A stretch of DNA of 64,000 nucleotides from Pseudopithomyces maydicus. Lineage: Eukaryota > Ascomycota > Dothideomycetes > Pleosporales > Didymosphaeriaceae. The first letter of the stretch is position 1. The number at the start of each line of letters is the position of its first letter. Positions 45,893-57,791 of the stretch are shown here, in pieces. The notes beneath the pieces are model-generated. The model saw only the letters and a list, made by a program, of their open reading frames with translations, ran no database searches and was not told where the DNA came from. Location of the stretch: positions 248,001-312,000 of the forward strand of contig JANTUC010000013.1 of the NCBI GenBank assembly GCA_026873275.1, given 5' to 3'. Made by a program: the position numbers and the translations under genes.

Positions 45893-48662
45893 CTACAAAT
45901 TGAAATCCGGCATCTGAATATCGTCCTCCATCAAATTCAACAAATACCTCGACCCCGAAAACCAATCCTGCACCGTCTTCGGATTCCCAGGCCCCATCCC
46001 CGACCCACTCGGCGCCATACTGGCATCGAAACTCCCGGGGGGAACGGCTCCACGCCCGCACCGATGCTCGCCCCAGCGCCCATGCCCGAGAATTCCGACA
46101 TTGGCCACGCGGCGTTGGGCATCAGCCCAAGTGCGCTCAGGTACGGATCGAATTGTGTCATGGTACTTAGATTTATGCCCGAATCCTGTGTGTAGAGGTT
46201 TCCTTGGTTCGGTTGCGACGGCGACGCGGCAACGTGCAGCGCTTCCTTTGTCTTCGCTTCGACGTAGAGCCTTGCGACTTGGAGGAAGAGGTGGCACATT
46301 TTGTAGAGCTTGTCTGCGCCTTCGGATATGGTGCGGCAGGATTCGAGGCTGACGACGAAGTCGGAGAGGGATTCGAGGTCGGAGGGGTCGCTGTGGAGTA
46401 TGGCGTTGCAGAATATGACGATGAATGGGGTGAATGGCGCTTGGAGGATGGCCCTGCCAGTTTTAGCAGTGAAAGGGTTCAGTTGTTAGGGTCACTCACC
46501 AGTGGATGTAGCCAGACCATAGGTCTTCGTTGCCCTTGATGTTGAATTGTGCGGCGCATCGCTGATGTGCTACGAGAGCTGCTCGGGCTGATTCGAGGCA
46601 GTCGCGGTTGAATGTGACGTTGTCCGGGCTAATTGCACGCTGAATTAATGCGCATGTGGAATAATGGAAGACAACGTCTGCGTGGTAGAAAATATCTCCG
46701 ATCTAGAATACAAGAGTACTTATATTAGTAGATTGATTGACCAGAGTCATGGAATGCACTCACATAGCTGAACGAGCCTGGGAAGGTAAGCTTTACAGTC
46801 TAAAAAATAGTCAGCGGTTTGGGTCATAGCACCTGAAGTCTCAACTTCTTCCACCTCACGGTAGGACATATCGGGGCCTCTGAACTCCGTCTTCGTGGAC
46901 GTTGGGACGACGTAGCGCCATCGTTTGCGTTCTCGAAGAGAAGTCGCCCCATTGGGGAATCCCGCTTTGTCCGCCTCATAATCTATACCAAGATAATCAA
47001 AGTCAAAAGCATTTACCTCTCCCCGTTCACTCCAGCATTTGTTCAAAGCTGCTACGAGTTCTGTTGCAGTGCGAGCGCGTTCTTCCATTGGCCGCAGAGA
47101 GCCTGCTGGGCTGAACAGCTTTTCGTAGGCCTGACCTTGGATCTGAGCGACTTTGATCCAGTAGAGCATTATCTCGGTGCCTTTTTGGCCTTGCTGCACG
47201 AGGGAGCCAAACCGCGCGTGATCGGAATCGATGTTGGGGTATGGCAACGACATATCCCAGTCTTGGATGATAGAGGCGCGGCCTAAGCGGAGTGATAGTG
47301 TCTTGTCCATCATATAGATGAACCAGAAGACGTGAATCTTGGCATTCCGCTCCTCTTCCGAGTCATCCTTCATTGTCTGATGCCGATGATAGCCAAGGTT
47401 CTGCGCCAAATGTGCTGCTGTGGATATCATAGTCGAGCAGAGAGATGGTTTACTAAGCTCAATAGCGTGTGCTGAGCCTAGAAGCAATGCTAGGATGTTC
47501 TCGTATGTAGCCGGGAGATACAGATCTAATTGTGACATGGCAACTTCCATCTGGAGCTCACAAGTGCGAGCATGACTACGGTAGCTTTCAACTCTGCATG
47601 CTATTAGCCTCAACCCGGATCAAGGGAGTCTGGACCTGCCGTTTATCGACTACCGGGTAACAAGAAAACTCGTAAAAAAGACTGGTCAGCACACCGTACA
47701 CGAGCATCCTGCGACCAACGGTGCAGTCGGATGGATTCTCGAATGCTTCACGGAAGACATCCTTCATGTTTGGCATCTTCAGGAAAGGAAAACAGACAGC
47801 GAATGACATGGTCGGGTACACCGCCGCCTTGTCAATAACCTCATTCACTAGTTCCCATGGGGGTCGCTCCAGCTTGCTATGGTCGACATCGGCAAGTGAC
47901 TTGTTCGAAAAGGGGTACGACGAAGACGTGGTCATCGTGTTGGTGTATGTACCTTGGCGGGTAACCATGCTTTGCAGAGACGTGAGGGCGGCCTTTATTT
48001 CAGCATTTTCGATCATAGACGGAGTGCTCCCGACTGCTTGTTCAAGCAGCTCGCGGGCAAACTCTGATTGCCGATTGATGGTAGTGTCACCTTCAAAAGG
48101 AACGGGAGTGGAATTGTTCGCCTCCGAGCCGGACCGCGGGGTCCGGTTGTTGCTGATCCTGGATTTTGACTGGCTGCTATGCTCCACTTCTGGCCTGAGG
48201 TCGAGATTGCTCAGTTTATTGGATAAAGCTTCGAGGACATGTTCAATTCCGGCCAGGCGCTCCTCAATGCGATCGATCTTTTTTTCGCTAGATGAATTTA
48301 GCGGTGTAGCTCCAGAATATGACAGCAGAGGATGCGTACTACTCGTCCGAGATGTGCACTCTCTGCCGTTGGGGCTTATGTGTTGGCGCGGTGGTGGTAC
48401 AAGCTGCTTCAATCAGTGAAACCGCTTTGTAGCAAGATGGGATTTGCCACGAGAAAAAGGCTATGAGGCAATGCTTAGACATACTAAGTTTGCTACTCTT
48501 GCAGTTAGAACACGGTACAGCTCGATCGCAGCGAATCTTCCGTGAACGACATCCATCGCACTGATGAGAATTAATTTGCGTGAGTCACACTGAATTGAGA
48601 GCACAAACCGCCCGCTGCATGCGGTTGTCCACCGCCAGGTCCATATCGTCGTTCATCTCCAT
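45893..48662 (-). CDS. Zn2Cys6 transcription factor with fungal-specific middle domain; one frame break
   Basis: Read on the minus strand. Exon 1 48609-48662 (start 48662), exon 2 48485-48560, exon 3 48343-48403, exon 4 from 48287 to near 47640, exon 5 from about 47600 to 46855, exon 6 46764-46799, exon 7 46500-46702, exon 8 45893-46453. Exons 1-3 together encode a perfect C-x2-C-x6-C-x5-C-x2-C-x6-C zinc cluster (CDGCRSRKIRC ...). A coiled linker follows ('KKIDRIEERLAGIEHVLEAL'), then the PF04082-type domain ('LDLYLPATYENILALLLGS', 'DKTLSLRLGRASIIQDWDM'). The exon 4/5 junction is uncertain. The frame slips by one at the G6 run 46037-46042. It is divergent from the ABC exporter, about 740 bp apart, so it may regulate it. 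Confidence 0.85.
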
Positions 48663-49400
48663 CCTTAGTCATGCCCGAACACGGGTTTCGTATACTAGGG
48701 TGCAGGCACAGCGCGCTCAATGTTTGAATCAACGTCAGATGGAAGCCTTCGGAAGGCCGGAGCTCTCGCGCGCCGGATGCCAAGACGATCCATGTCTGAC
48801 TAGTCATAGCCAGTATTCAGCCACACTGTACCATGGGCTGCTTTTGGTCTTTGATGCGAGAAATGCGAATTCAAATAGATAGGCAGACGTAGGGGGACTG
48901 CGGTGATGACTATGGGCGTGCGTCACGCGTGCATATGGTCCGAATCTCGGAAACGCGAGGTCAGGTGACCGTGTCTAGCCAAGAGAAAATCGAATGCCAT
49001 GGCCTAGTTCCTTCAACCCTCAATGGACAAGCTGCCCCTATGACGCCTACGTCTGGGCAATCTCCACGCCCTGATGGTTAGTCCGGAGCCGGCCACATTC
49101 ACTCACAGAATGGTCAGACCACATTTCATGAATGAATCATTCTTGCTCATCGCTCGCAACGTTTTCAGCACCTCTGCTCGGGGCTCATTGGTCCGTTCGT
49201 CTAGTATACCGTAGCGAGCTAGATGACGCCTACATTGCTCCCTATGCGCTACTTTGTCGGTGCGCGCGGGCTGCGTTAGCCGCTGTTAAATTAGGCGCTT
49301 CTCCAGCAAGCATTGCGCGTCCGTTCGAAGACCGTTTTTCTGGATTGTGTCTATCTTCATTTTCATTTTCGTTCCTTAATCTTTGAGCAGTGAGGCGAAA
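48663..49400. promoter_or_regulatory. Shared divergent promoter region of regulator and ABC exporter
   Basis: A 738-bp spacer between the two start codons with no credible ORF. The role as a bidirectional promoter is inferred from layout; no specific operator was identified. Confidence 0.5.
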
Positions 49401-52400
49401 ATGTCGCCAGCGTCGCGGCAGGGTGAGAAGGAGCTTTCACCGAGCTCACAAGATGGTGGTCTAGAAACATCAAGGGCTGATATGGGACGTGAAGCTGAGA
49501 AGGAGGAAGCGCAAGGTGGACTAAAAAGCTATCTGGTACGTTAGCGGTACAGACCCAAGCTATGCCTACTTATAAGTCCAGCGAGTCTTTTCGTATGCCG
49601 ACCGCAAGAGTTGGATTCTTAACATCATTGCTTTTCTGGCTGCGATAGGCGCAGGCGCCGTGCTGCCGCTCATGGATCTTATTTTCGGCAAGTTTGTCAC
49701 CACGTTCGTGAGGTTCTCAACGGGGGCGATCACACCCGCTCAATATCGATCCGAAGTCAACAAGTACACGCTGTACTTCCTGTATCTCTTCGTGGCTAAA
49801 TTCTCCCTCTTCTACATGCACTCTGTCTTAATCTCCATTGCTGCCATCCGGACAACAAAGGCGTTGCGAGTGGACTTCGTCAAGCACACACTGAGCCAGA
49901 ACATCGCGTACTTTGACTCCGCCGAAGCAGGTTCAGTCACTGCGCAGGTAACCACCAGCTCCAACAATGTGAGCAATGGGATATCAGAAAAATTGTCTCT
50001 CACAGTCCAGGGATTGTCCACCTTCGTCACCGCTTTCATCATAGCATTTGCGGTACAATGGAAGCTGACACTCATCACCATCTCTATCGTCCCCACCATC
50101 ATCATCGTGGTTGCCATCTGCCTCGGCTTTACGACGAAATGGGAGAACCAGATGCTCGACATTTACAGCCAAGCAGGAAAGCTCGCCGAAGAGGTCTTTT
50201 CGACCATGCGTACCGTCCACGCCTTCTGGCTCAATCCACTCTTGTCTCGTAAATTCGACAAGATGCTGGTCGATGCACGAACAATCGGCATGAAGAACGG
50301 CCCGGTCTATGCCGTGCTCTTTTCTACCGAGTTCTTCTGTATATACAGCGGCTATGGTCTGGCATTTTGGCAGGGCATCCGCATGTACGCTTCTGGGGAA
50401 ATCTCGCAGCCCGGGCAAGTCTTCACGGTCATCCTGGCTGTTATAGTGGCTGCGACAGCCATGAGCACCATCGCACCGCAGATCATCACATTGGGTAAAG
50501 GTGCCTCGGCCGCTGCCGAACTGTTCAAGGTCATCGATCGACCTTCCGAGATTGATTCGCTCAGTGAGAAGGACTTGTCCCAGGCCACTGCGAAGGACGC
50601 GTAGAAATCGAGGGTGTGCATTTTGCGTACCCTACGAGACCGGATGTTCCCGTACTGAAAGATTTTTCGCTTTCGATTCCCGCGAATTCAACTACTGCTC
50701 TTGTCGGTGCGAGCGGCTCCGGAAAGAGTACCATTGTTGGTTTGATAGGTAAGACACCGCTCTCACGCTCCTTCTCGTGTACAATATGACTCGAAATCCT
50801 ATATTAGTGTAGACCGAGCTAACGTTTCGAGAAGAGCGGTGGTATGATTCCAGCGCAGGCAGTATACATCTCGACGGCACCAAAATCCAAGATTTGAACT
50901 TGAGATGGTTACGCACGAACGTCCGATTGGTGCAGCAAGAGCCTGTTCTGTTTAGTGGAACAGTGTTCGAAAATGTCGCGTCCGGTCTCTTCGGAACTGA
51001 AAAGGGCGATCTTCCGGAAGAGCAGCAACGAAAGCTCGTACAAGATGCGTGCAAGGCTGCGTATGCGGACGAATTTGTGGAGCAACTTCCCAAGGTACAT
51101 TTGAACCCTCCAACATCACAAGGAAAAATGCTGATAGAATAGGGCTACGACACTCAAATTGGCGAACGCGCGATGATGCTTTCCGGTGGTCAGAAGCAAA
51201 GGCTAGCGATTGCTCGAAGCATCATCTCCGATCCTCAAGTCCTACTTCTTGACGAGGCAACAAGCGCTTTAGACCCCAAAGCCGAAAAGATGGTCCAGCA
51301 AGCGTTGGATAGCGTCAGCCGAAATCGTACCACAATCGTGATCGCTCACAAGCTGTCGACCATCAAGAATGCCGACAACATTGCAGTCATGTCCAATGGA
51401 TCTGTCATTGAACAAGGCACGCACGACGAGCTTTTGGACAAAAAAGGCGCATATGCAGGTCTTGTATATGCACAAGATCTGGGAAAGGCGGACGCTGCTG
51501 AGGATACAGTGCAAGATGACCACGATGAGGAGAAACCTACGCTCGTACGAACACGCACGCAGGTATCGACGCATAGCCAAGCTGCTACGAAATCCGGGAA
51601 AGATGGCATCAACTACAACCTCATCAGCTGCATTCTCATCGTCTTCTGGGAGTATCGAAGATTGTGGCCACACTTCTTGATCCTCGTAATTGGATCGTTG
51701 CTGGGAGGCGCGACATATCCGGCCCAGGCCGTACTCTTTTCGCGCATCGCAAGAGCTTTCGAGATCCCTGCAGCTGATGCTGTCGAACAAGGCGACTTCT
51801 ACTCACTGATGTTCTTCATCGTTGCTATCGGCAACCTCATTGCCTACTCTATAATAGGGTGGTTCAGCAACATTGTTTGTCAGGAAGTCTCGCGGGGGTA
51901 TCGCCTCGAGATATTCGACCTCATTCTCAAGCAAGACATGAATTTCTTCGACAGGGAAGAAAATGCGACTGGTGCGCTGGTATCCAACCTCTCATCTTAC
52001 CCGAATAGTCTACTCGAGCTGCTCGGGTTCAACGTCATGTTGATCTTCATTAACATCATCAGCGTGCTATCTAGTTGTATTCTCGCCATTGCCGTCGGTT
52101 GGAAGCTTGGATTAGCCATCGCATTCGGAGCACTTCCATTGGTCGTCTTTTCGGGCTACCTCCGCATACGGCTGGAATTCAAGCTCGAGGAGCAGACCGG
52201 GAAACGATTCGGCAGCAGCGCCGCTTTGGCCACTGAAGCTGTCTCGGCCATTCGCACCGTATCGTCACTGGCTTTGGAGAGGCACATACTCGCAAGATAC
52301 GAGGCACGTCTACAAGGCGTAGCACGTCATTCCATGAAGACTCTCGTGTGGACTATGTTTTGGTACTCTCTTACACAGTCGATTTCCTTCTTGGCAATGG

Positions 52401-53454
52401 CACTGGGGTTCTGGTACGGAGGCCAGCTCATCAGTCGTGGCGAGTACAACACCACACAGTTTTATACCGTGTTCATTGCTGTTATTTTCTCGGGAGAGGC
52501 AGCTGCATCCTTTTTCTCGTACACAACAAGCATGACCAAAGCAGCAACTGCAGCGAACTATATCTTCTGGCTGCGCCGACAAAAGCCAGCCGTCCAAGAG
52601 GAATCTTCGAAGCCACCTTTCGACAACGACGGCGACGCGAAAGACCCTGCTCACATGCACGTCGAGAACGTCGACTTCGCCTACGAATCGCGACCCAATG
52701 CCAATGTCCTCAAAAACATCGACGTCGACGTACAACCCGGGCAGTTCGTAGCCTTCGTCGGCGCCAGCGGCTGCGGCAAGAGCACGACCATCGCCCTCTT
52801 CGAACGCTTCTACGACCCCACCAGCGGCCGCATCAAATGCGACGGCGCCGACCTGCTCGATCTCTGCCCACGGAAGTACCGCAGCCACGTGTCCCTCGTC
52901 CAGCAAGAACCCGTCCTGTACCAAGGCACCGTCCGCGACAACATCGCCATGGGTCTCACCAGCGACGCCACAGACGCGCAAATCGAGGACGCCGCCAAGC
53001 AGTCCAACATCTACACCTTCATCGCCTCCCTCCCCGACGTACGTCCTTCCCAAACAAATCCCCTGTTCCACCGAAATGCTAATCCCAAGCCCAGGGCTTC
53101 AACACCCTCTGCGGCAGCCGCGGCACCCAGCTCTCGGGCGGCCAGCGCCAACGCATCGCCATCGCGCGCGCGCTGATCCGCCAGCCGCGGCTCCTGCTCC
53201 TCGACGAGGCGACATCCGCGCTAGACACCGAGTCGGAGAAGATTGTGCAGGCTGCGCTGGAGAAGGCGAAGAGTGGGCGGACGACGATCGCGGTTGCGCA
53301 CCGGCTTAGTACGATCAAGGACGCGGATGTGATTGTTGTTTTTTCGCGGGGTAGGATTGCCGAGGTGGGGACGCATAGGGAGCTGTTGGGGAGGAGGGGG
53401 ATGTATTATGAGATGAGTTTGGGGCAGAGTTTGGATAGGGAGGTGGGTGGGTAG
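49401..53454 (+). CDS. Full-size ABCB multidrug exporter (MDR/Pmd1 type), one frame break
   Basis: Layout TMD1-NBD1-TMD2-NBD2. Exon 1 49401-49535, intron to 49581; further introns at about 50751-50833, 51093-51142 and 53039-53094. NBD1: Walker A GASGSGKST, signature LSGGQKQR, Walker B LLLDEATSALD. NBD2: Walker A GASGCGKST, LSGGQRQR, LLLDEATSALD. TMDs show 'LYFLYLFVAKFSLFYM' and 'GSLLGGATYPAQAVLFSRI'. Both ATP sites look catalytically complete. In this family such pumps export hydrophobic compounds or mating factor from the plasma membrane. A single base is missing at about 50599-50601, between 'ATAKDA' and 'VEIEGVHFAYPTRP'. The charged N-terminus ('EKEEAQGGLKSYL') is typical of fungal members. 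Confidence 0.9.
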
Positions 53455-53929
53455 GAAACCAGGGGTGAGGTGGGGAGGGGAGTTGGAAGAGAATTGATAC
53501 CCTTGAGCTTGGTGTGAGCGTTTTGTGTATATAGATGGCTATGGGTTTGTATGATTTTTGATATACGTAAAACGTGGTTGCATGGCTCGATGTCTGGGGT
53601 GAGCGATCGTGAATTGTCACATGTGCCATCCCGGAGCATAAGCTGAAACATCATCTCGACCTCCACCACACAGTATATACGCGTACGGCCTTGTGGGATG
53701 GTTAAATCTCACACCTGCCGCTCCACATGTGACTGGTTTCTCTCTCCGCTTACTCGATTCCAATCAACAGTGGGCTTATGGTGGCTCGCTCGCAGCATCA
53801 AGTGCCCCCTCCCCTGACATACACATCACCCAGCACACGCTTCGGCAAACACAGCGCAGTCCAAAAATTCGCATATCATCAATTCAAAACGCTCTGCCCT
53901 CTACATACTCCCCATCCCACTCGTTCCCC
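53455..53929. other. Convergent intergenic region
   Basis: Between the ABC exporter and Sec5 3' ends; no gene supported. Confidence 0.5.
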
Positions 53930-56900
53930 CTACCTCGCCCTCTTCTCCCTCCTAAAACAACTAAACTCGACCCTCGTCCCCTCCCTCAACGCCTTCAACA
54001 CGCCCCTCAACCTGCCCAACTCCTGCTGCAACCTCTCCCTCGCCTCGTTATCCGTCTTCCCATCCAGCACCTGGTAAATCTCCGTCTGGGTCGCGCTCGC
54101 CGCCTCAGTCGTGTAGCTCGCGAGCGTCTGCGCCATGAACTCCACATCGAGGGTAGCCTGCATGAGGGCGGCGAGGCCCACCCTCGGAAGGCGGCTATCC
54201 TTGAACGTGTTGATGAGGGAGGTAGTCGTGGACTCGAAGAGGGCGCGGAGGATGCGCGGGGTAAGCGGGGGGATGTGGTGGAGACCTCTGTGTGGATGAG
54301 GACGAGGGAGAGGAGGATTGTGAAGACGTAAGGGGAGGGCGAGCGGTCTGCTACGCTCTTGCCTTGTTCGGGCGGGGGCGCCCAGGAGGGGCTGAAGATG
54401 CCTTGTTCGATGGTGCCTGCGATGCGGACGGCGTGGGGCTGGTTGTAGGATTTGAAGAGCTGCTGGTCGAGCTGGAGGAGGACGTTGTCGATTTTTGCGC
54501 GTTCGTCGGTGAGGGAGACGGAGAAGAGGGTTTCGAAGAGGGTGACGAGTTGGGGGGTGATTTCGGTTTTTAGGGATGACATGTTGGAGAGGGTGAGAAG
54601 TAGGCGGATAGACTTGGAGGGTTAGTAAGATATCAGGAACTACCGAAGCAGAGAAACTTACCCGCTGGCTTGCATCAACTCTACCCCATCCTCCGTTATC
54701 GCTTTCTTTTTCGTCCACAGTGAGGTCGTCACTCTTGATCTCGAAATCCTTACCCAGTGCTGCGCGTCCCTTTTCTGCACACTCCACCATCCCGCTTAGC
54801 GTCCTGTATAGTGAGGTGACAAACTGGCTCCTGGCCATCTGCAAAAGCTTGTTGCTGGGCGGTATCAACACGTCCACCTCTGTTTTACCCGATGCCTCGA
54901 TGTACATGATTTTCTGCAAGTTGTTAAGCAGGAAACTCTGTACGGCGAAAAACCGCGTAGGCATCGTGGTGATGTCTTTGCGATCGGCGTCTCTAGTCCA
55001 ATCTTCCAGCACCTTAAGACTCTCGGCATCAGTGTTCCACGCAGCACAGACAGCCTGAATGCAACGCTCGCGTACATTCCCAACAAGGAGACGGAGGGCT
55101 TCATCCAAACGAACAGTTGCACCAGTCTCTTTTAGACGCAAAGAGGCCAGCTCGTTCGCTGCTGTGCCAATCAGGACGAGCGACTTTGCCAGGTAATGCG
55201 AGCTGGACAAAGCGTTCGAGTGCGGAGGCCAAAAGGCATATTTTTCCCATGCGTCACCTGTCTTGGGCGAAGGTGGCGGTACATTGCTCGGGTCAAATCG
55301 GAACTTTGAGCCCATAGTAGGGCTCAGCGCCGCGCTCAACGGCGTCCGCGGCGTCCGCGGTGTCGAGGGTGTAGGACTGGTCGGAAGCGGGGAGTATAGA
55401 GAAGTTAGATCATCTATAGGAGGCTCAACGAAGAATGACAATAGGTGTTCCCGGATGACGTTTGCCAGATCAGCAACGCCTTTTTCCAGCTCAGTCACGT
55501 TGCTCGGCGTGAGTTTGTGATGCACCGAAGATTGGTTGTTGAAGCCCATTGGCAGGTTCTTCTGGGCTCTGCCTTCGATGAAAGACTGAGCGATTTCCCA
55601 GTACTCAACGAGTTCGCCAAGCAAGCCGCCATTGACTGCGAGCAACGCGGTCATGGACGAATGCATATGCTCCCAGAACTCGATAGCTTTGGGAACGTCC
55701 AGCTTGGAAGGCTCTGCGGTGATTTGATTGTTGGTCGGAACCGCTCTCAAATGTTTCGATAGCAGCTTCAGCCCGGGCTTGGGTTGATTCCCTAGAAGGC
55801 GACGCAAGTACTCGATTTCCACCCTGGTTCGATCGCAGGAATCTAGAAGGCGCTTTTTCAGGTATTCGTAGCGTGAAGTGAGCCACAGCCAGATGGGGTT
55901 CTCTTCAACACCCAATTCCAGCATGATAATGATGAGTTCCATGTACTGCTCTTTCGTCTGACCAGTGCGGTCTTCCTGCTTGGAGAAGTGGGTAGAGGTG
56001 AGGCGCTTCCAGGTATCACGCTTGAAGGTTTCAATCTGGTGTTCCACATCGGCCCACATCCTCGCTGTGACAATGATCTGGTGGATCTGACTGTCGGCCA
56101 GTGGCGTCTTCGCATAGTCGGCCTGCTCCACGATGTACCGCGCGTCTTCAGCGAATTTCCGAGCTCGAGTGTACTCTTCGACTATGGTCTCGTGATCCTT
56201 CCTGCGGATCGCATCTTGTATCGCAGAGCCCACCTCGAACAGGCCGCGGTGTTTTTCGACGGATGAGAGGATACTCTTGAGCGTGTCCTCCTTGTCCTTG
56301 CCTCCAAGCGCAGGGCCCCATACCTCCTCCGCCTTGACAGCAACCTCAGTGAGCGGCACCTTTATGCCGTGGACTCCGTATTCGCTCTCCTTTACCAGTG
56401 CGTTCTTTTTCTTCTCGCCGTTCGCCTGCGCGACGGCCTGGGGTGTCAGAGTGGCGCTGGCGCCTCGCGGGCGTGCAGAGAAGCTGCTCCTACTGGGGCC
56501 GCGCGAGTGTCCCGGTCGCTTGCTCGGGCTCGGTGGGGGTTCGGGGGCTTCCTGGCCGTCGGCGCGCATCTCGCTGTAGACACGATCGATGGTGGCTTTC
56601 GCACCGACGAAGCGCTCGAAATTGGCCTCGACGAGGACTTTGAGCGACGCAGACTTCTTTTCGATGCTACGCGAGAGGAAGTCGAGGCCGGATAGCAACG
56701 AATCGGTCGAGGCAGAGCTGTGCACATTGGAGAGAAACAGCGAGGGCGAGAAGGTGGTCGAGCTGAGGAGGAACCGGTTGCCTGCACAGAAACCATGTCA
56801 TTAGTGCTTCGCTGTGGTACGTGAGAGATGCGGCAAAGGCATACGCAGCTTGATATCGTCCTCCACGGCCAATCCCCGCTGTCGCAGCACCTGCACGACA

Positions 56901-57187
56901 CTCGGATAGGTGCCCAGCGGGTCTTGCTCATCCTTCTGCACCAGGTTCTCCACCCCGTCTTTAGTCTTTTCTACACCCTCCCGCTTGCGCGCAAAGCCGC
57001 CGCTGGTCTCCAGCACGCTGAACCTGCTCTTGCTCCGGCGCACAGGCTGCTGCGTGAGCGGTCGCTGCTGCGGTGCGGGCCCCTCATCTTCCGAGTCGGA
57101 GCTGATGTCTTTCTCCTCGGGCCACTGGGAAGGAAACAGCGTGGGGATGTTGTATTTGTTGAGGAGCTGCGTCTCTATCGACTCCAT
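53930..57187 (-). CDS. SEC5: Exocyst complex subunit Sec5, one frame break
   Basis: Start at ATG 57187 (MESIETQLLNKYNIPTLFP). Exons 56845-57187, 54662-56781 and 53930-54612 (minus strand), introns GTATGC...CAG and GTAAGT...AAG; phases agree. Conserved parts: 'LRQRGLAVEDDIKL', 'NRFLLSSTTFSPSLF', 'SLLSGLDFLSRSIEKKSAS', 'FERFVGAKATIDRVYSEMR', and the long helical body of about 1,080 residues. Sec5 tethers secretory vesicles to the plasma membrane as part of the eight-subunit exocyst and is essential in yeast. One base is missing at the G6 run 54267-54272 (coding-strand C6), after 'LIHTEVSTT' and before 'LTPRILRALFEST'. Because the gene is essential, this break is better explained by sequence error. 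Confidence 0.92.
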
Positions 57188-57791
57188 CGTCACTGGGTAG
57201 GCACCGGTGCCCGTGGCAGCGTGCGCGTTCGGGGGTCCGATGGTCGATGTCGCGGCTCTGAGACGTACACTAACGTAGGGCTGAGATGGCTTCGTGTTGG
57301 CCAATCAACTGCATTCACTGCTTGGCCCGTCCACCCCACCAAGGACTCGGAAATGCCACTGGACGCCGTCATTGCTGTGGTGCAATCTTTTGCTCGTGTT
57401 TCAAGTTTATCTCTGGAGTCGATCTTCCTAAATTATTTATCAGTCAATCTGAAAAATAAATATGTTGACTCATCCAGATGTTGAGGAAGGAGCATACGAG
57501 GAGTAAGCTTCGAGTCAATTCCATTCCGCCAACTTCATTCCTGGTAGTACGATGACCTTACTCATGTGCTCAAATGGCTCATTAAGCCCCGGCATACCCT
57601 TGTTTGCTCGTTCGTTTGCTCATTCGTGTACCCTTAGACTCCCACCCGTTCCTTCCAGCAGCCACATCATTGACATTGGCAAGTGCACCTTCCTACACCA
57701 ACTTCATACATCAACTTCCTACATCAACTTCCGACATCAACTTCATACACGAACCATTCACTTCAAAACCCCCTGAAAGATTCTCCAAACA
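57188..57791. promoter_or_regulatory. Divergent promoter region, with a 13-bp repeat
   Basis: Upstream regions of Sec5 (leftward) and the secreted CrtC/AttH-like protein (rightward). At 57694-57745 there are four head-to-tail 13-bp units of the type TACATCAACTTCC, in the probable 5' leader of the right-hand gene. Confidence 0.6.

Noticed and set aside
48561..48590. 30-bp intron in the Zn2Cys6 gene
   Set aside because: Too short for fungal splicing; the upstream GTTTGT donor gives 48 bp and a better zinc-cluster context.
52310..53082. ORFs of 240-250 codons overlapping the ABC gene in other frames
   Set aside because: Shadows of NBD2 and TMD2, which are read clearly in the main frame.
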